In this document: in pieces, positions 16,467-25,220 of the stretch
Position numbering within the stretch: the first letter of the stretch is position 1
Layout of the letters: each line of letters opens with the position of its first letter
From: JAMLIN01 sp964509685
GTDB taxonomy: Bacteria; Pseudomonadota; Gammaproteobacteria; Burkholderiales; Burkholderiaceae_E
DNA length: 51,174 nt
Assembly: GCA_964509685.1 (NCBI GenBank)
Contig: CAZDYQ010000011.1
Location: forward strand, 1 to 51,174
Direction of reading: 5' to 3'
Notes under the pieces: model-generated
The model's database searches: none
The model's input: the letters and a program-made list of their open reading frames with translations, nothing else
What the model was told of the DNA's origin: nothing
Made by a program: the position numbers and the translations under genes

Positions 16467-16840
16467 GCGAGCGGTCCCGATCCCGATCCCGGGTCCGCGA
16501 CGGGTCGGAATGGGCGGGAATCGCCCCGCTGTTCCCCCGCTTCGACCGCCCATCCCGCCCAGCGACCGTCCATCCGCCGCGGCTCGGGTTTCCCGCCCGC
16601 CCGCAGCATCCTGCGCAGACCGATCACTGGTTGGAAGAGGATCGGGGCGCGAGAAGCAAGAAAGGGACCGTCGGCCGAGGCCGTCGAGTCCCCCGCGCTC
16701 CCGCGGCGCGGGTTCCCCGCCCCGCCTCCCGGCGCCCGCCCGCCGCACCGTCCCCCAGGCATTTCCCCTCGCATCGCCCGAACGGGGCAGTCTTTGCGCG
16801 CCGAGCGGCCCGTGCTGTGGATATTCCCGTGTTCCGGTTC

Positions 16841-16869
16841 TCGACTCCGCGGCGCTGAGCCAAGATAAT
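16841..16869 (+). promoter_or_regulatory. Promoter candidate of the IclR gene
   Basis: TCGACT (4 of 6 to consensus) at 16841-16846, a 17-base spacer, and GATAAT (5 of 6) at 16864-16869. The predicted start near 16876 leaves about a 42-base leader ahead of the ATG at 16918, which has a strong GGGGGGAGAG ribosome binding site. Confidence 0.5.
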
Positions 16870-16917
16870 GGAACCGCGCAAGGCTCCACGTGGCCACGCG
16901 CGCGAGGGGGGAGAGCA

Positions 16918-17721
16918 ATGAGCGAGACGAGGCTGGCAGTCCGGCGCGATCCCGCCGGCGATGCCGACATTCCTGCGGGGTCGGCGGTATTGCGCGCGGT
17001 TCGGATCCTCGAGGCGATCGCATCCAGCGAGGAGCCCCCACCGCTCGCGGCGATCTGTCGCCAGGTCGCGCTGCCCAAGGCCACGGTGTACCGGATCCTC
17101 GGCACGCTCGAGTTCGCCGGCTATATCGCCCGCGAGCCAGGCTCGAAGGTCTATGCCACGGGCGAGCGGCTCAACCGCCTCGCCGGGCGTGTGCTGGTAC
17201 GCTCGCCGTCGCGGGCGGCACGCCATGCCATCCTCGAGGAACTGGCCGAGCAGGTGGGCGAGAGCTGCAACCTCACGGTGCCCCAGGGCAACAGCGTGCT
17301 CTACCTCGATCGCGTCGAGGTCGCCTGGCCGCTCAAGACGAGCTTCACGGCGGGATCCTGTGCGCCGATGCACGCCTCGGCGAGCGGCAAGATCTTCCTG
17401 TCGGCGATGCCCCGCCGCGCGCGCGAGCGTTTCGTGCGCATCTCGCCCCTGATCAGCTACACGCCCCGCACCCAGGTCGACCCGTCGTCGCTGCTGCTGG
17501 AGCTCGAGACGGTCCGCCAGCGCGGGCACGCCACCGACAACGAGGAGTACCTGCCGGGCATCTGCGGGGTCGCGGTGCCGGTGCGCAACGCGGAGGGCTC
17601 CGTCGTCGCCGCCATCTCGGTGCATGCGCCGCTCGAGCGCACGAGCCTCTCCGAACTGCTCGAGTTCCTGCCCGACCTGCGGTCCGCGGCGGACGCGATG
17701 TCGCTCACCCTGGAGTGGTGA
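16918..17721 (+). CDS. IclR-family transcriptional regulator
   Basis: 267 residues. An N-terminal winged helix-turn-helix (about residues 20-80: SAVLRAVRILEAIASSEEPPPLAAICRQVALPKATVYRILGTLEFAGYI) binds DNA. The C-terminal IclR effector domain includes LYLDRVEVAWPLKTSFTAGSCAPMHASASGKIFLSAM and GVAVPVRNAEGSVVAAISVHAP. The family controls breakdown or transport of small organic acids and aromatics. No transporter or catabolic operon is next to it; the closest are purU and an acyl-CoA ligase on the other strand, so the target is not evident. The gene appears monocistronic. Confidence 0.93.
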   Translation: MSETRLAVRRDPAGDADIPAGSAVLRAVRILEAIASSEEPPPLAAICRQVALPKATVYRILGTLEFAGYIAREPGSKVYATGERLNRLAGRVLVRSPSRAARHAILEELAEQVGESCNLTVPQGNSVLYLDRVEVAWPLKTSFTAGSCAPMHASASGKIFLSAMPRRARERFVRISPLISYTPRTQVDPSSLLLELETVRQRGHATDNEEYLPGICGVAVPVRNAEGSVVAAISVHAPLERTSLSELLEFLPDLRSAADAMSLTLEW

Positions 17722-17822
17722 GGTCGCGCCGCCCGGGCGCGTCCGGACGGATCAGGAACGGCAGGCCCGGCGGGCGCAGGGCAAAGGGCCCCGGCACCGC
17801 CATGGGCCTGCCCGCGAGGCCC

Positions 17823-18674
17823 TCACCGGAAGATGACGGTCTTGGCGCCGTTCAGCAGGATCCGGTGCTCCGCGTGCCACTTCACCGCCCGAGCGAGCGC
17901 CACGCTCTCGACGTCGCGGCCGATCGCCGCCAGGGTCGCCACGTCCATCGAGTGATCGACCCGCTCCACCTCCTGTTCGATGATCGGGCCTTCGTCGAGG
18001 CGGGCGGTGACGTAGTGGGCGGTCGCACCGATCAGCTTGACCCCGCGGTCGTGGGCCTGCTGGTAGGGGCGCGCCCCCTTGAAGCTCGGCAGGAACGAGT
18101 GGTGGATGTTGATCGCGCGCCCGGCGAGGCGCTCGCACAGGTCCTCGGAGAGGATCTGCATGTAGCGGGCCAGCACCACCAGTTCGATCGCCTCGTTCTC
18201 CAGGATCTCGACGAGCCTGGCCTCCGCGCGGGGCTTGGTCTCCGGGGTGACCGGGATCTCGTGGAACGGGATGTTGTAGGAGGCGGCGAGCTGGTAGAAG
18301 TCGCGGTGGTTCGACACGATCGCGCGGATGTCGATCGGCAGCAGGCCGGACTTCCAGCGAAAGAGCAGGTCGTTGAGGCAGTGGCCCTGGCGTGAAACGA
18401 GGATCGCGGTCGGCACCGGCCGGCCCGCCTCGTGGAAGGCGAACCGCATCTGGAACTCGGCCGCAACCGGCGCGAACTCGTCCGCGAACCGTTCCGCCGA
18501 CGCGTCCCCGTCGGCGGTGAACTGCACGCGCATGAAGAACAGGCCCGTCGATCGGTCCTCGAACTGCCGCGCCTCGACAATGTTGTTGCCGTGCTCAAGG
18601 AGGAATCCCGAGACCGCATGGACGATGCCGCGACGGTCCGGGCAGGACAGGGTGAGGATGAGTTGGTCGGCCAT
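17823..18674 (-). CDS. purU: Formyltetrahydrofolate deformylase
   Basis: 283 residues, the normal PurU size. It hydrolyses 10-formyl-THF to THF and formate, balancing the one-carbon pool. The N-terminal ACT domain (LILTLSCPDRRGIVHAVSGFL) is followed by the formyltransferase-like catalytic domain with VSRQGHCLNDLLFRW, INIHHSFLPSFKGARPYQQA and IGATAHYVTARLDEGPIIEQ, which carry the catalytic Asn, His and Asp. The ATG at 18674 fits the family start. A TATCAT hexamer on the minus strand (18704-18699) could be its -10 element. Confidence 0.95.
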   Translation of the reverse strand: MADQLILTLSCPDRRGIVHAVSGFLLEHGNNIVEARQFEDRSTGLFFMRVQFTADGDASAERFADEFAPVAAEFQMRFAFHEAGRPVPTAILVSRQGHCLNDLLFRWKSGLLPIDIRAIVSNHRDFYQLAASYNIPFHEIPVTPETKPRAEARLVEILENEAIELVVLARYMQILSEDLCERLAGRAINIHHSFLPSFKGARPYQQAHDRGVKLIGATAHYVTARLDEGPIIEQEVERVDHSMDVATLAAIGRDVESVALARAVKWHAEHRILLNGAKTVIFR

Positions 18675-18735
18675 GGCTCGCTCGGATTCAGGCCGCCGAT
18701 GATAGCGGACCCGACGGGGCCGGCCGACCCGGGGG

Positions 18736-20304
18736 TCAGATGTTCCGGTCGCGACCTCGCCAGTAGGGCTCGCGCAGCACCCGCTTGAGGATCTTGCCGC
18801 TCGGGTTGCGCGGGATCGCCTCGACGAAATCCACCGTGCGCGGGCACTTGAAGTGGGCGATGCGCTCGCGCATGAACGCGATGATGTCCTCCGCGCTTGC
18901 GTGCTCGCGGGGCTTCGCGACCACGATCGCCTTGACCTGCTCGCCCCACTGGTCGTCCGGGACGCCGATGACGGCGCCGTCGGCAACCGCCGGATGCTGC
19001 ATCAGGACGTTCTCGACCTCCGCCGGGTAGATGTTCTCGCCGCCCGAGACGATCAGGTCCTTGATCCGGTCGTGCAGGAACAGGTAGCCGTCGCGCATGT
19101 AGCCCGCGTCGCCGCTGCGCAGCCAGCCCGGGTCGTCGCCGGCGCGATCGACGATGGCATCGGCGCTCGCCTGCGGGTTGCCCCAGTAGCCGAGCATGTT
19201 CTGCTTCGAATGGATCCAGACCTCGCCGACCTCGCCGTCCGGCAGCGCCTCGCCCGTGGCGACATCGACGACCTTCACCTGCACCCCGAGCATCGGCTTG
19301 CCGGCCGAGCGCAGCAGGTAGCGCCTCGGTCCCTCGGTGACATGGTCCTCGTGGGGCAGCGCCGTCACGGCGCCGGTGGTCTCCGTGAGCCCGTAGACCT
19401 GCACGAAGCGGCAGCCGAACGCCTTGATCGCGTCCAGCAGGACCCGCTCCGTGATCGGCGAGGCGCCGTACGAGATGGTGTGCAGGCTGGAGAAGTCGCG
19501 CTTGTCGATGCCCGGTACCTGCAGCAGGAACTGGATCATCGCCGGTACGAGGAACGTGTGCGTGACCTTGTGCTCGGTGATCGCGTCGAGGATCGCGGGC
19601 GGATTGAACTCCGGATGAAGCAGCGACAGGCCGCCCAGCGAGCTGGTCAGCACCGCCACGCCGATACCCGCGATGTGGAAGGTGGGCAGCGCATTGAGGA
19701 AGACCCCGGGCGGGCCGGTGTAGCCGATCTCGGCGGGAATGCTGCCGAGCATCCCGGCCTCGAGGTTCGCGTAGGACAGCTCGACGCCCTTGGGCAGGCC
19801 CGTCGTGCCGGACGAGTAGAGCTGCAGCGCGGTGTCCTGCGGGCTCGCTTCCCGGCCGGTGTCGTCGGCAGGGAAGCCGGCGGCCCAGTCCGCCAGGCCC
19901 GGCTCCCGGTCGTTCGCCAGCGTGCCGACGGTCAGCTTCAGGCTGGGGATCGAGAGCTGCGCGCAGGCGTCGGCGAACTCGGTGTCCCGCATCAGGAGCC
20001 TCGCCTTCCCGTTGTCCAGGATGTAGGCGAGCTCGGGCGGGGCGAGCCGCCAGTTGACCGGCATGACGACCGCGCCGACCTTGTTGGCGCCGATCATCAG
20101 CGCGAGGCACTCCCCGGTGTGCTTGGTGAGGGCCGCGACGCGGTCGCCCGGGCCGATGCCGAGGGAGCGCAGTCCCTGCGCGATGCGGTTGGACTCGGCG
20201 TCCAGGTCGCCGTAGGTCCAGTTCCGGTGCGGCGCGATGAACGCGACCGCGTCGGGCTGCTCGCGGCCATGGCGCCGCCACTGCGACAGGATGTCCGTCT
20301 GCAT
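18736..20304 (-). CDS. Fatty acid--CoA ligase (AMP-forming)
   Basis: 522 residues. ANL-superfamily adenylating enzyme that activates a carboxylic acid to its acyl-CoA. The core motifs are LYSSGTTGLPKGVELS (ATP-binding P-loop), YGLTETTGAV, the hinge DRIKDLIVSGGENIYPAEVE, and RNPSGKILKRVL with the catalytic Lys. It resembles medium/long-chain fatty acyl-CoA synthetases, but the chain length cannot be told from sequence. The ATG at 20304 has a very good ribosome binding site (CCGGAGGAGACGAGC). It is convergent-side neighbour of nothing catabolic; purU lies 61 bases downstream on the same strand and may be co-transcribed. Confidence 0.9.
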   Translation of the reverse strand: MQTDILSQWRRHGREQPDAVAFIAPHRNWTYGDLDAESNRIAQGLRSLGIGPGDRVAALTKHTGECLALMIGANKVGAVVMPVNWRLAPPELAYILDNGKARLLMRDTEFADACAQLSIPSLKLTVGTLANDREPGLADWAAGFPADDTGREASPQDTALQLYSSGTTGLPKGVELSYANLEAGMLGSIPAEIGYTGPPGVFLNALPTFHIAGIGVAVLTSSLGGLSLLHPEFNPPAILDAITEHKVTHTFLVPAMIQFLLQVPGIDKRDFSSLHTISYGASPITERVLLDAIKAFGCRFVQVYGLTETTGAVTALPHEDHVTEGPRRYLLRSAGKPMLGVQVKVVDVATGEALPDGEVGEVWIHSKQNMLGYWGNPQASADAIVDRAGDDPGWLRSGDAGYMRDGYLFLHDRIKDLIVSGGENIYPAEVENVLMQHPAVADGAVIGVPDDQWGEQVKAIVVAKPREHASAEDIIAFMRERIAHFKCPRTVDFVEAIPRNPSGKILKRVLREPYWRGRDRNI

Positions 20305-20374
20305 GCTCGTCTCCTCCGGCCTCCCGGTTTCTGGGGCGACTCTCACACAATCCGGTTTGGCCGACAATCAGGGA

Positions 20375-21028
20375 ATGAACGAATCCAGTTCCGCTTCCCC
20401 AGCGTCGGCCTGGCGCCTCGCCGTCCTTCCCGCCGTCGGCGGGGCCCTCGTCGTATGGCTGTTCATGTCGCGCCTCGCGCACGGAGCCGCCCCCAGCCCC
20501 AACTGGTGGCTCGGCTTCGGCATCGCGGTCCTGCTGGGCGCATTCGGCTGCATCGCCCGACGGTCGGCCGGCGGCGGGCGGTTCTGGGGCGGCGTCTTTG
20601 CGCCTGGCCTGGCCGGCCTGGCGCTCGCCTGGGGCGCGGCCCCGTCGGTCACGATGACGCTCGCGGTGCTCGCCTGCGCCGGTGGGACGGCGTCGGCCCT
20701 CGACTGGGCGCTGGAGAGCCCGCGCGGTCGCGTGGCGGGCTCCGTCGATGCCATGGCGGCGGGCGCCACGACGCTTGCCGGCCTCGTGCCCGCGGCGGCG
20801 GCGCCGGTGATCGGTGGCATCGCAGGGGTGCTGCTCGGGGTGGCCGCCGTCATGCGACTGGCCGGGCGACCGCGCGCGGGGTGGCCGATCCTGCCGATCG
20901 CGGCGGCGCCGCTGGCGCTGCTGGCGCAGGGCATCGCCTGGCCGGACGCCTCCGTCGCGTGGCTCGCGGGCCCGGCCTGCGTTCTCGGCCTCATGGCCGA
21001 GGCAGGCCGGGCCCGGGGGCCTGTGTAA
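20375..21028 (+). CDS. Small hydrophobic membrane protein of unknown function
   Basis: 217 residues with about six to seven membrane segments rich in Ala, Gly and Leu. I recognise no family motif. The N-terminus (MNESSSASPASAWRLAVLPAVGGALVVWLFMSRL) is short and soluble, followed directly by the first helix. CAGGGA precedes the ATG at 20375. The stop is only 11 bases before the uvrD start, so the two genes are probably co-transcribed. Its coding nature is supported by the hydrophobicity pattern and by its snug fit between an upstream divergent gene and uvrD, not by homology. Confidence 0.65.
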   Translation: MNESSSASPASAWRLAVLPAVGGALVVWLFMSRLAHGAAPSPNWWLGFGIAVLLGAFGCIARRSAGGGRFWGGVFAPGLAGLALAWGAAPSVTMTLAVLACAGGTASALDWALESPRGRVAGSVDAMAAGATTLAGLVPAAAAPVIGGIAGVLLGVAAVMRLAGRPRAGWPILPIAAAPLALLAQGIAWPDASVAWLAGPACVLGLMAEAGRARGPV

Positions 21029-21039
21029 AATCACAGGGA

Positions 21040-23316
21040 ATGCAACGCTTCCTGGAATCGCTCAACGAGCCCCAGCGCCGCGCCGTCACGCTGCCGGCGC
21101 AGCACGCGCTGATCCTCGCCGGCGCGGGCAGCGGCAAGACACGCGTGCTCACCACCCGGATCGCCTGGCTCATCGCCACCGGCCAGGTCAGCCCGCAGGG
21201 CGTGCTCGCCGTCACCTTCACCAACAAGGCCGCGCGGGAGATGGCCACGCGCCTCAACGCGATGCTCCCCATCAATACGCGCGGCATGTGGATCGGCACG
21301 TTCCACGGCCTGTGCAACCGCATGCTGCGCGCACACCATCGCGACGCGGCATTGCCGCAGACCTTCCAGATCCTCGACTCGGCCGACCAGCTCGGCGCTA
21401 TCAAGCGGATGTGCAAGCGGCTCGGTGTCGACGACGAGCGCTATCCGCCGCGCAACATCCAGTACTTCATCAACAGCGCCAAGGAGCAGGGCCTGCGGGC
21501 GCCCGATGTCGAGGTCGTCGACGACTTCAACCGGCGCTACGTCGAGCTGTACGCCGAGTACGACGCCCAGTGCCAGCGCGAGGGCGTGGTCGACTTCGGC
21601 GAGCTGCTGCTGCGCTCCTACGAGCTGCTCCAGCGCAACGAGCTGCTGCGCGAGCACTACCAGGCGCGCTTCCGGCACATCCTCGTGGACGAGTTCCAGG
21701 ACACCAACGTCCTGCAGTACCGCTGGCTCAAGCTGCTCGCCGGCCACGACAACGCGATCTTCGCGGTGGGCGACGACGACCAGAGCATCTACGCGTTCCG
21801 TGGGGCAAACGTCGGCAACATGGCGGCCTTCGAGCGCGAGTTCCAGGTCCGCAACCTGATCAAGCTCGAGCAGAACTACCGTTCCCACGGCCACATCCTC
21901 GATTGCGCCAACACGCTCATCCGCCACAACGCGTCTCGCCTCGGCAAGAACCTCTGGACCGATGCGGGCGAGGGCGAGCCGGTGCGGGTCTTCGAGGCGA
22001 TGAGCGACGCGCTCGAGGCAAAGTGGATCGTCGAGGAGGTGCGCAACCTGGTGGCCGAGGGCGCCATGCGCAGCGACATCGCGGTGCTCTACCGTTCCAA
22101 CGCGCAGTCCCGCGTCATCGAGCATGCGCTCGTCTCGCAGGGCATCCCGTACCGGGTCTATGGCGGGCTGCGCTTCTTCGAGCGTGCCGAGGTCAAGCAT
22201 GCGCTCGCCTATCTGCGCCTCGTCGCCAATCCGCATGACGACGGCGCGTTCCTGCGCGTGGTCAATTTCCCGGCGAGGGGCATCGGTGCCCGCAGCCTCG
22301 AGGCGCTCGGCGACGCGGCCGCGGCGGCCGGTTGCAGCCTGAGGGATGCCTGCGGGCGCCTCGGCGGCGCGGCGGGCTCCCGGCTCGCCGCCTTCGTCTC
22401 CCTCATCGACGGGCTGGCGGCGCAGACACGCGAGCTGCCGCTGCCCGCGCTGATCGAGCAGGTGATCGAGCGCAGCGGCCTGCGGCAGCACTACCAGAAC
22501 GAGCGCGAGGGCGAGGAACGGCTCGAGAACCTGCGCGAGCTCGTCAACGCGGCCGTCACCTTCCTCGCCGAGGAGGGCATCGGGCAGGACGTGCCGGCCA
22601 ACGCCGGCGTGGCGATCGCCGATGCGCCGGCCGACGGCCTGCTGGGCGATGCGCCCGACGGCCTCGAAGTCCTCGATGCCGCGGCCGATGCCGGCCGCTC
22701 GACCCCCCTTGCCGAGTTTCTTTCGCATGCCTCCCTGGAGGCCGGCGAGAACCAGGCGGGCGAGGGCGCCGATGCGCTCCAGCTCATGACGGTGCATTCC
22801 GCCAAGGGGCTCGAGTTCCAGACGGTGTTCATCACCGGCCTTGAGGAGGGCCTGTTCCCGCACGAGAACGCATCGGCCGAGCCGGGCGGACTGGAGGAAG
22901 AGCGCCGGCTCATGTACGTGGCGATCACGCGGGCCCGGGAACGGCTGTACCTCTCGTACTCCCAGACGCGCATGCTCCATGGCCAGACGCGATACGGGCT
23001 GAAGTCGCGCTTCATCGACGAGCTGCCGCCCGGCGCGCTCAAGTGGCTGACCCCGCGCGGCACCGGGCGGATGGGTGCCTGGCACGACGCCTCCGGGTGG
23101 CAATCGCGCGGCCCGGTGGCGGGCAACGGACAGGCAATGCGCGCGGACCGCGGTACCGGACTTCGCATCGGACAGGCGGTCGAGCACGCCCGCTTCGGCG
23201 AGGGCGTCGTGATGGACATCGAGGGCCAGGGCGACGACGCCCGGGCCCAGGTGAACTTCGGGCCCTCGGGCGTGAAGTGGCTCGCCCTCTCGGTCGCGAA
23301 GCTGACTCCGCGCTAG
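21040..23316 (+). CDS. uvrD: DNA helicase II, UvrD/Rep/PcrA family
   Basis: 758 residues. SF1A 3'-5' helicase that acts in nucleotide excision and mismatch repair. Motifs in order: Q-motif LNEPQRRAV, Walker A AGAGSGKTRVL, motif Ia TFTNKAAREM, Walker B VDEFQDTN, motif III GDDDQSIYAFRGA, motif IV LEQNYRS, motif V LMTVHSAKGLEF and motif VI RRLMYVAITRARERL. The C-terminus (about 700-758, GTGLRIGQAVEHARFGEGVVMDIEG) is the Tudor-like domain that contacts RNA polymerase in UvrD/PcrA. This tail plus length favours UvrD over Rep. The ATG at 21040 follows ACAGGGA. Confidence 0.95.
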   Translation: MQRFLESLNEPQRRAVTLPAQHALILAGAGSGKTRVLTTRIAWLIATGQVSPQGVLAVTFTNKAAREMATRLNAMLPINTRGMWIGTFHGLCNRMLRAHHRDAALPQTFQILDSADQLGAIKRMCKRLGVDDERYPPRNIQYFINSAKEQGLRAPDVEVVDDFNRRYVELYAEYDAQCQREGVVDFGELLLRSYELLQRNELLREHYQARFRHILVDEFQDTNVLQYRWLKLLAGHDNAIFAVGDDDQSIYAFRGANVGNMAAFEREFQVRNLIKLEQNYRSHGHILDCANTLIRHNASRLGKNLWTDAGEGEPVRVFEAMSDALEAKWIVEEVRNLVAEGAMRSDIAVLYRSNAQSRVIEHALVSQGIPYRVYGGLRFFERAEVKHALAYLRLVANPHDDGAFLRVVNFPARGIGARSLEALGDAAAAAGCSLRDACGRLGGAAGSRLAAFVSLIDGLAAQTRELPLPALIEQVIERSGLRQHYQNEREGEERLENLRELVNAAVTFLAEEGIGQDVPANAGVAIADAPADGLLGDAPDGLEVLDAAADAGRSTPLAEFLSHASLEAGENQAGEGADALQLMTVHSAKGLEFQTVFITGLEEGLFPHENASAEPGGLEEERRLMYVAITRARERLYLSYSQTRMLHGQTRYGLKSRFIDELPPGALKWLTPRGTGRMGAWHDASGWQSRGPVAGNGQAMRADRGTGLRIGQAVEHARFGEGVVMDIEGQGDDARAQVNFGPSGVKWLALSVAKLTPR

Positions 23317-23323
23317 GTCCGCC

Positions 23324-24178
23324 TCACGCCAGGCGGGGCGGCTGCGGCGAATCGCCCCGGGTAGCCTCGATCACGTCCCGATAGCTCAGCCAGACCGAGC
23401 CGTACATCGCGGTCAGGATGGCGAGCGACATGAAGAAGAGCAGCATCGAGCGGATCGTCGGCGAGCTGGTCAGCACGATGAGCCAGGACGCGACCGTGGA
23501 CATCGCGAGGACCGCGCCGATCCACGCGACCAGGTAAACCACGAAGGCGGCCTTGTTGCGCCATACGGCGACGAAGCTGAAGAAGATCGCCTTCGCCACG
23601 GGAATGCCGTGCCAGGCGATGAAGAGCGGCGCATACCAGGAGGCGGCCTGGATCGGCAGCAGGAGGAGCAGGAACAGCAGCAGCGCGGGCGAGATCGAGG
23701 GCAGGGCGATCGGTCCCGTGCCGTCGCCTTCGGTGCCGGCGCCGGTGTCGCCGCCCGATGCGTCGCCCGCCGGGAGTTCCCCGTCCATCCCGGTGACGGA
23801 GCCAAAGAGTGCGCCGCCGTCGGCGAGCGCCGTCAGCGCCACGGCGCCCATCGTGGCGATCGCACTGATCGCCCCCAGCACCAGCAGGTTGCGCCAGGCG
23901 TGGCCGCCCTCCTCGCCGAAGGCCGCGAACAGCATCTGCGGCACCGGGTTGCCGCCCCGGTCCGTCGCACGCATGGCCACCATGAGCCCGACGCCGAATA
24001 CAGGGGTGAGCAGGGTGGGGACGAGCGGGCCGACGAGGGGAAGCACCGACGGCACCAGGAGGAGGAACACGTCGAAGACGACGAGGGCGAGCAGCGCGAG
24101 CGGCTTCTTCCCCAGCAGGCGGAAGCCGCCGATCACCCAGCGCGCGCCATGGGCCGCATCGACGCGGCGAACCTGCAT
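23324..24178 (-). CDS. BPSS1780-family membrane protein
   Basis: 284 residues with about five to six membrane segments. The start MQVRRVDAAHGARWVIGGFRLLGKKPLALL is typical of the BPSS1780 family, found mainly in betaproteobacteria and of unknown function. The ATG at 24178 is preferred over 24214 because a strong GGGGGGAGG ribosome binding site lies just before it. A Gly/Asp/Thr-rich loop (about residues 118-145) separates the N-terminal helices from the C-terminal ones. It is the last gene of the LOG-thrB-BPSS1780 unit, and its stop lies only 7 bases from the convergent uvrD stop. Confidence 0.78.
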   Translation of the reverse strand: MQVRRVDAAHGARWVIGGFRLLGKKPLALLALVVFDVFLLLVPSVLPLVGPLVPTLLTPVFGVGLMVAMRATDRGGNPVPQMLFAAFGEEGGHAWRNLLVLGAISAIATMGAVALTALADGGALFGSVTGMDGELPAGDASGGDTGAGTEGDGTGPIALPSISPALLLFLLLLLPIQAASWYAPLFIAWHGIPVAKAIFFSFVAVWRNKAAFVVYLVAWIGAVLAMSTVASWLIVLTSSPTIRSMLLFFMSLAILTAMYGSVWLSYRDVIEATRGDSPQPPRLA

Positions 24179-24218
24179 GGCGCCTCCCCCCGCTCTTGTG
24201 CCTGGCTGGTTCATGCGC

Positions 24219-25190
24219 TCAGAGGGCGTGCAGCCGCCCCTCCCGGGATCGCCTGGCGCGCAGGATCCTTTCGAAGTGGACGGGATCCTTCGGCGTCACC
24301 ATCTCGGCCGGACGCGGGCGGTGGTAGTCGAACAGGCGCGACAACCAGAACCGGAGTGCGGCGGCGCGCAACATCATCGGCCACGACTCCACCTCCGCCT
24401 CGCTGAACGGGCGCTCGGCGCGGTAGGCCGAGAGCATCGCGTCGGCGCGCGGCTCGTCGATCTCGCCGCTTTCGTCGTCGATGCACCAGTCGTTGACCGC
24501 CACGGCGAGGTCGAAGAGCCAGGTATCGACCCCGGCGAAGTAGAAGTCGATCACGCCGCCCAGGCGCGGCCCCTCCGGCGTCGTCTCGAACAGGACGTTG
24601 TCGCGAAACAGGTCCGCATGCACCGGGCTGCGTTGAAGCGCGCGGCAGGCGGCGCTCGCCGCGAACCGTTGCTGGGCGAGGAGCTCGTCGTCGAGGATCC
24701 GGCGCTGCCCGGCATCGAGGAAGGGGCGCACCGCCGGCGCGACCTCCAGCCACCAGGACAGGCCGCGCAGGTTCGGCAGCCCGCCCTCGAAGTCGGCGGC
24801 CGCGAGATGCATGCGGGCCGCGAGCTGGCCGATGCTCGCGCAGTGGCGCAGTCCGGGCCGCATCTCGACGTGGCCGGCCAGCCGGGTGACGATCGTCGCG
24901 GGCTTGCCCTTGAGCGTGCCGAGCAGGCGACCCTGGCGGTCGGGCACCGGGTCGGGGCAGGGGATCCCCCTTGCCGCCAGGTGCTGCATCAGGAGCAGGT
25001 AGAACGGTAGCTGCTCCGCGGTGAGCACCTCGAACAGCGTGAGCACGTAGCGGCCCGCTTCCGTATCCACGAAGAAGTTGCTGTTCTCGATCCCGGAGGC
25101 GATGCCTTCGAACCGTATCAGTCGGCCGAGATCGTAGCCCTCCAGCCAGCGTGCGAGTTCATCGGCAGAGACGTTGGTGAATACCGCCAT
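24219..25190 (-). CDS. thrB: Homoserine kinase, aminoglycoside-phosphotransferase type
   Basis: 323 residues. It phosphorylates homoserine on the way to threonine. This is the ThrB type with a protein-kinase-like fold, common in betaproteobacteria and pseudomonads, not the GHMP type of E. coli. The N-terminus MAVFTNVSADELARWLEGYDLG is typical. Catalytic elements are H191-A-D-L-F-R-D-N198 (catalytic loop) and D215 in GVIDFYFAG (metal binding). It follows the LOG-family gene by 30 bases. thrA and thrC are not in the window. Confidence 0.94.
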   Translation of the reverse strand: MAVFTNVSADELARWLEGYDLGRLIRFEGIASGIENSNFFVDTEAGRYVLTLFEVLTAEQLPFYLLLMQHLAARGIPCPDPVPDRQGRLLGTLKGKPATIVTRLAGHVEMRPGLRHCASIGQLAARMHLAAADFEGGLPNLRGLSWWLEVAPAVRPFLDAGQRRILDDELLAQQRFAASAACRALQRSPVHADLFRDNVLFETTPEGPRLGGVIDFYFAGVDTWLFDLAVAVNDWCIDDESGEIDEPRADAMLSAYRAERPFSEAEVESWPMMLRAAALRFWLSRLFDYHRPRPAEMVTPKDPVHFERILRARRSREGRLHAL

Positions 25191-25220
25191 CGAAGCGTCG
25201 GGCCGACCAGCGCCGGCTCA

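Larger units (their letters stand above)
16413..16917. other. 505-base intergenic region between leuS and the IclR gene
   Basis: No gene is supported here; the open frames are a by-product of GC content. It holds the leuS -10 element near 16461, short CCCGAT repeats at 16477-16490, a 7-bp GC hairpin (CCCGCGC / GCGCGGG) at 16692-16712, a run of five C-tracts at 16715-16741 (G-tracts on the minus strand), and the iclR promoter candidate at 16841-16869. Confidence 0.7.

Noticed and set aside
16477..16490. CCCGAT direct repeats as replication iterons or an operator
   Set aside because: Only two to three copies of six bases, in the -35 zone of leuS; too few and too short to support an origin or a defined operator.
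16510..16917. N-terminal extension of the IclR protein by 136 residues
   Set aside because: The IclR helix-turn-helix starts about 20 residues after the ATG at 16918, which has a strong ribosome binding site; the upstream translation has no family match and is Pro/Arg-rich.
16413..17105. N-terminal extension of leuS by about 231 residues
   Set aside because: The frame is open but the translation is low-complexity, it would overlap the IclR gene, and the conserved LeuS start is at 16412 with a TATAAT just upstream.
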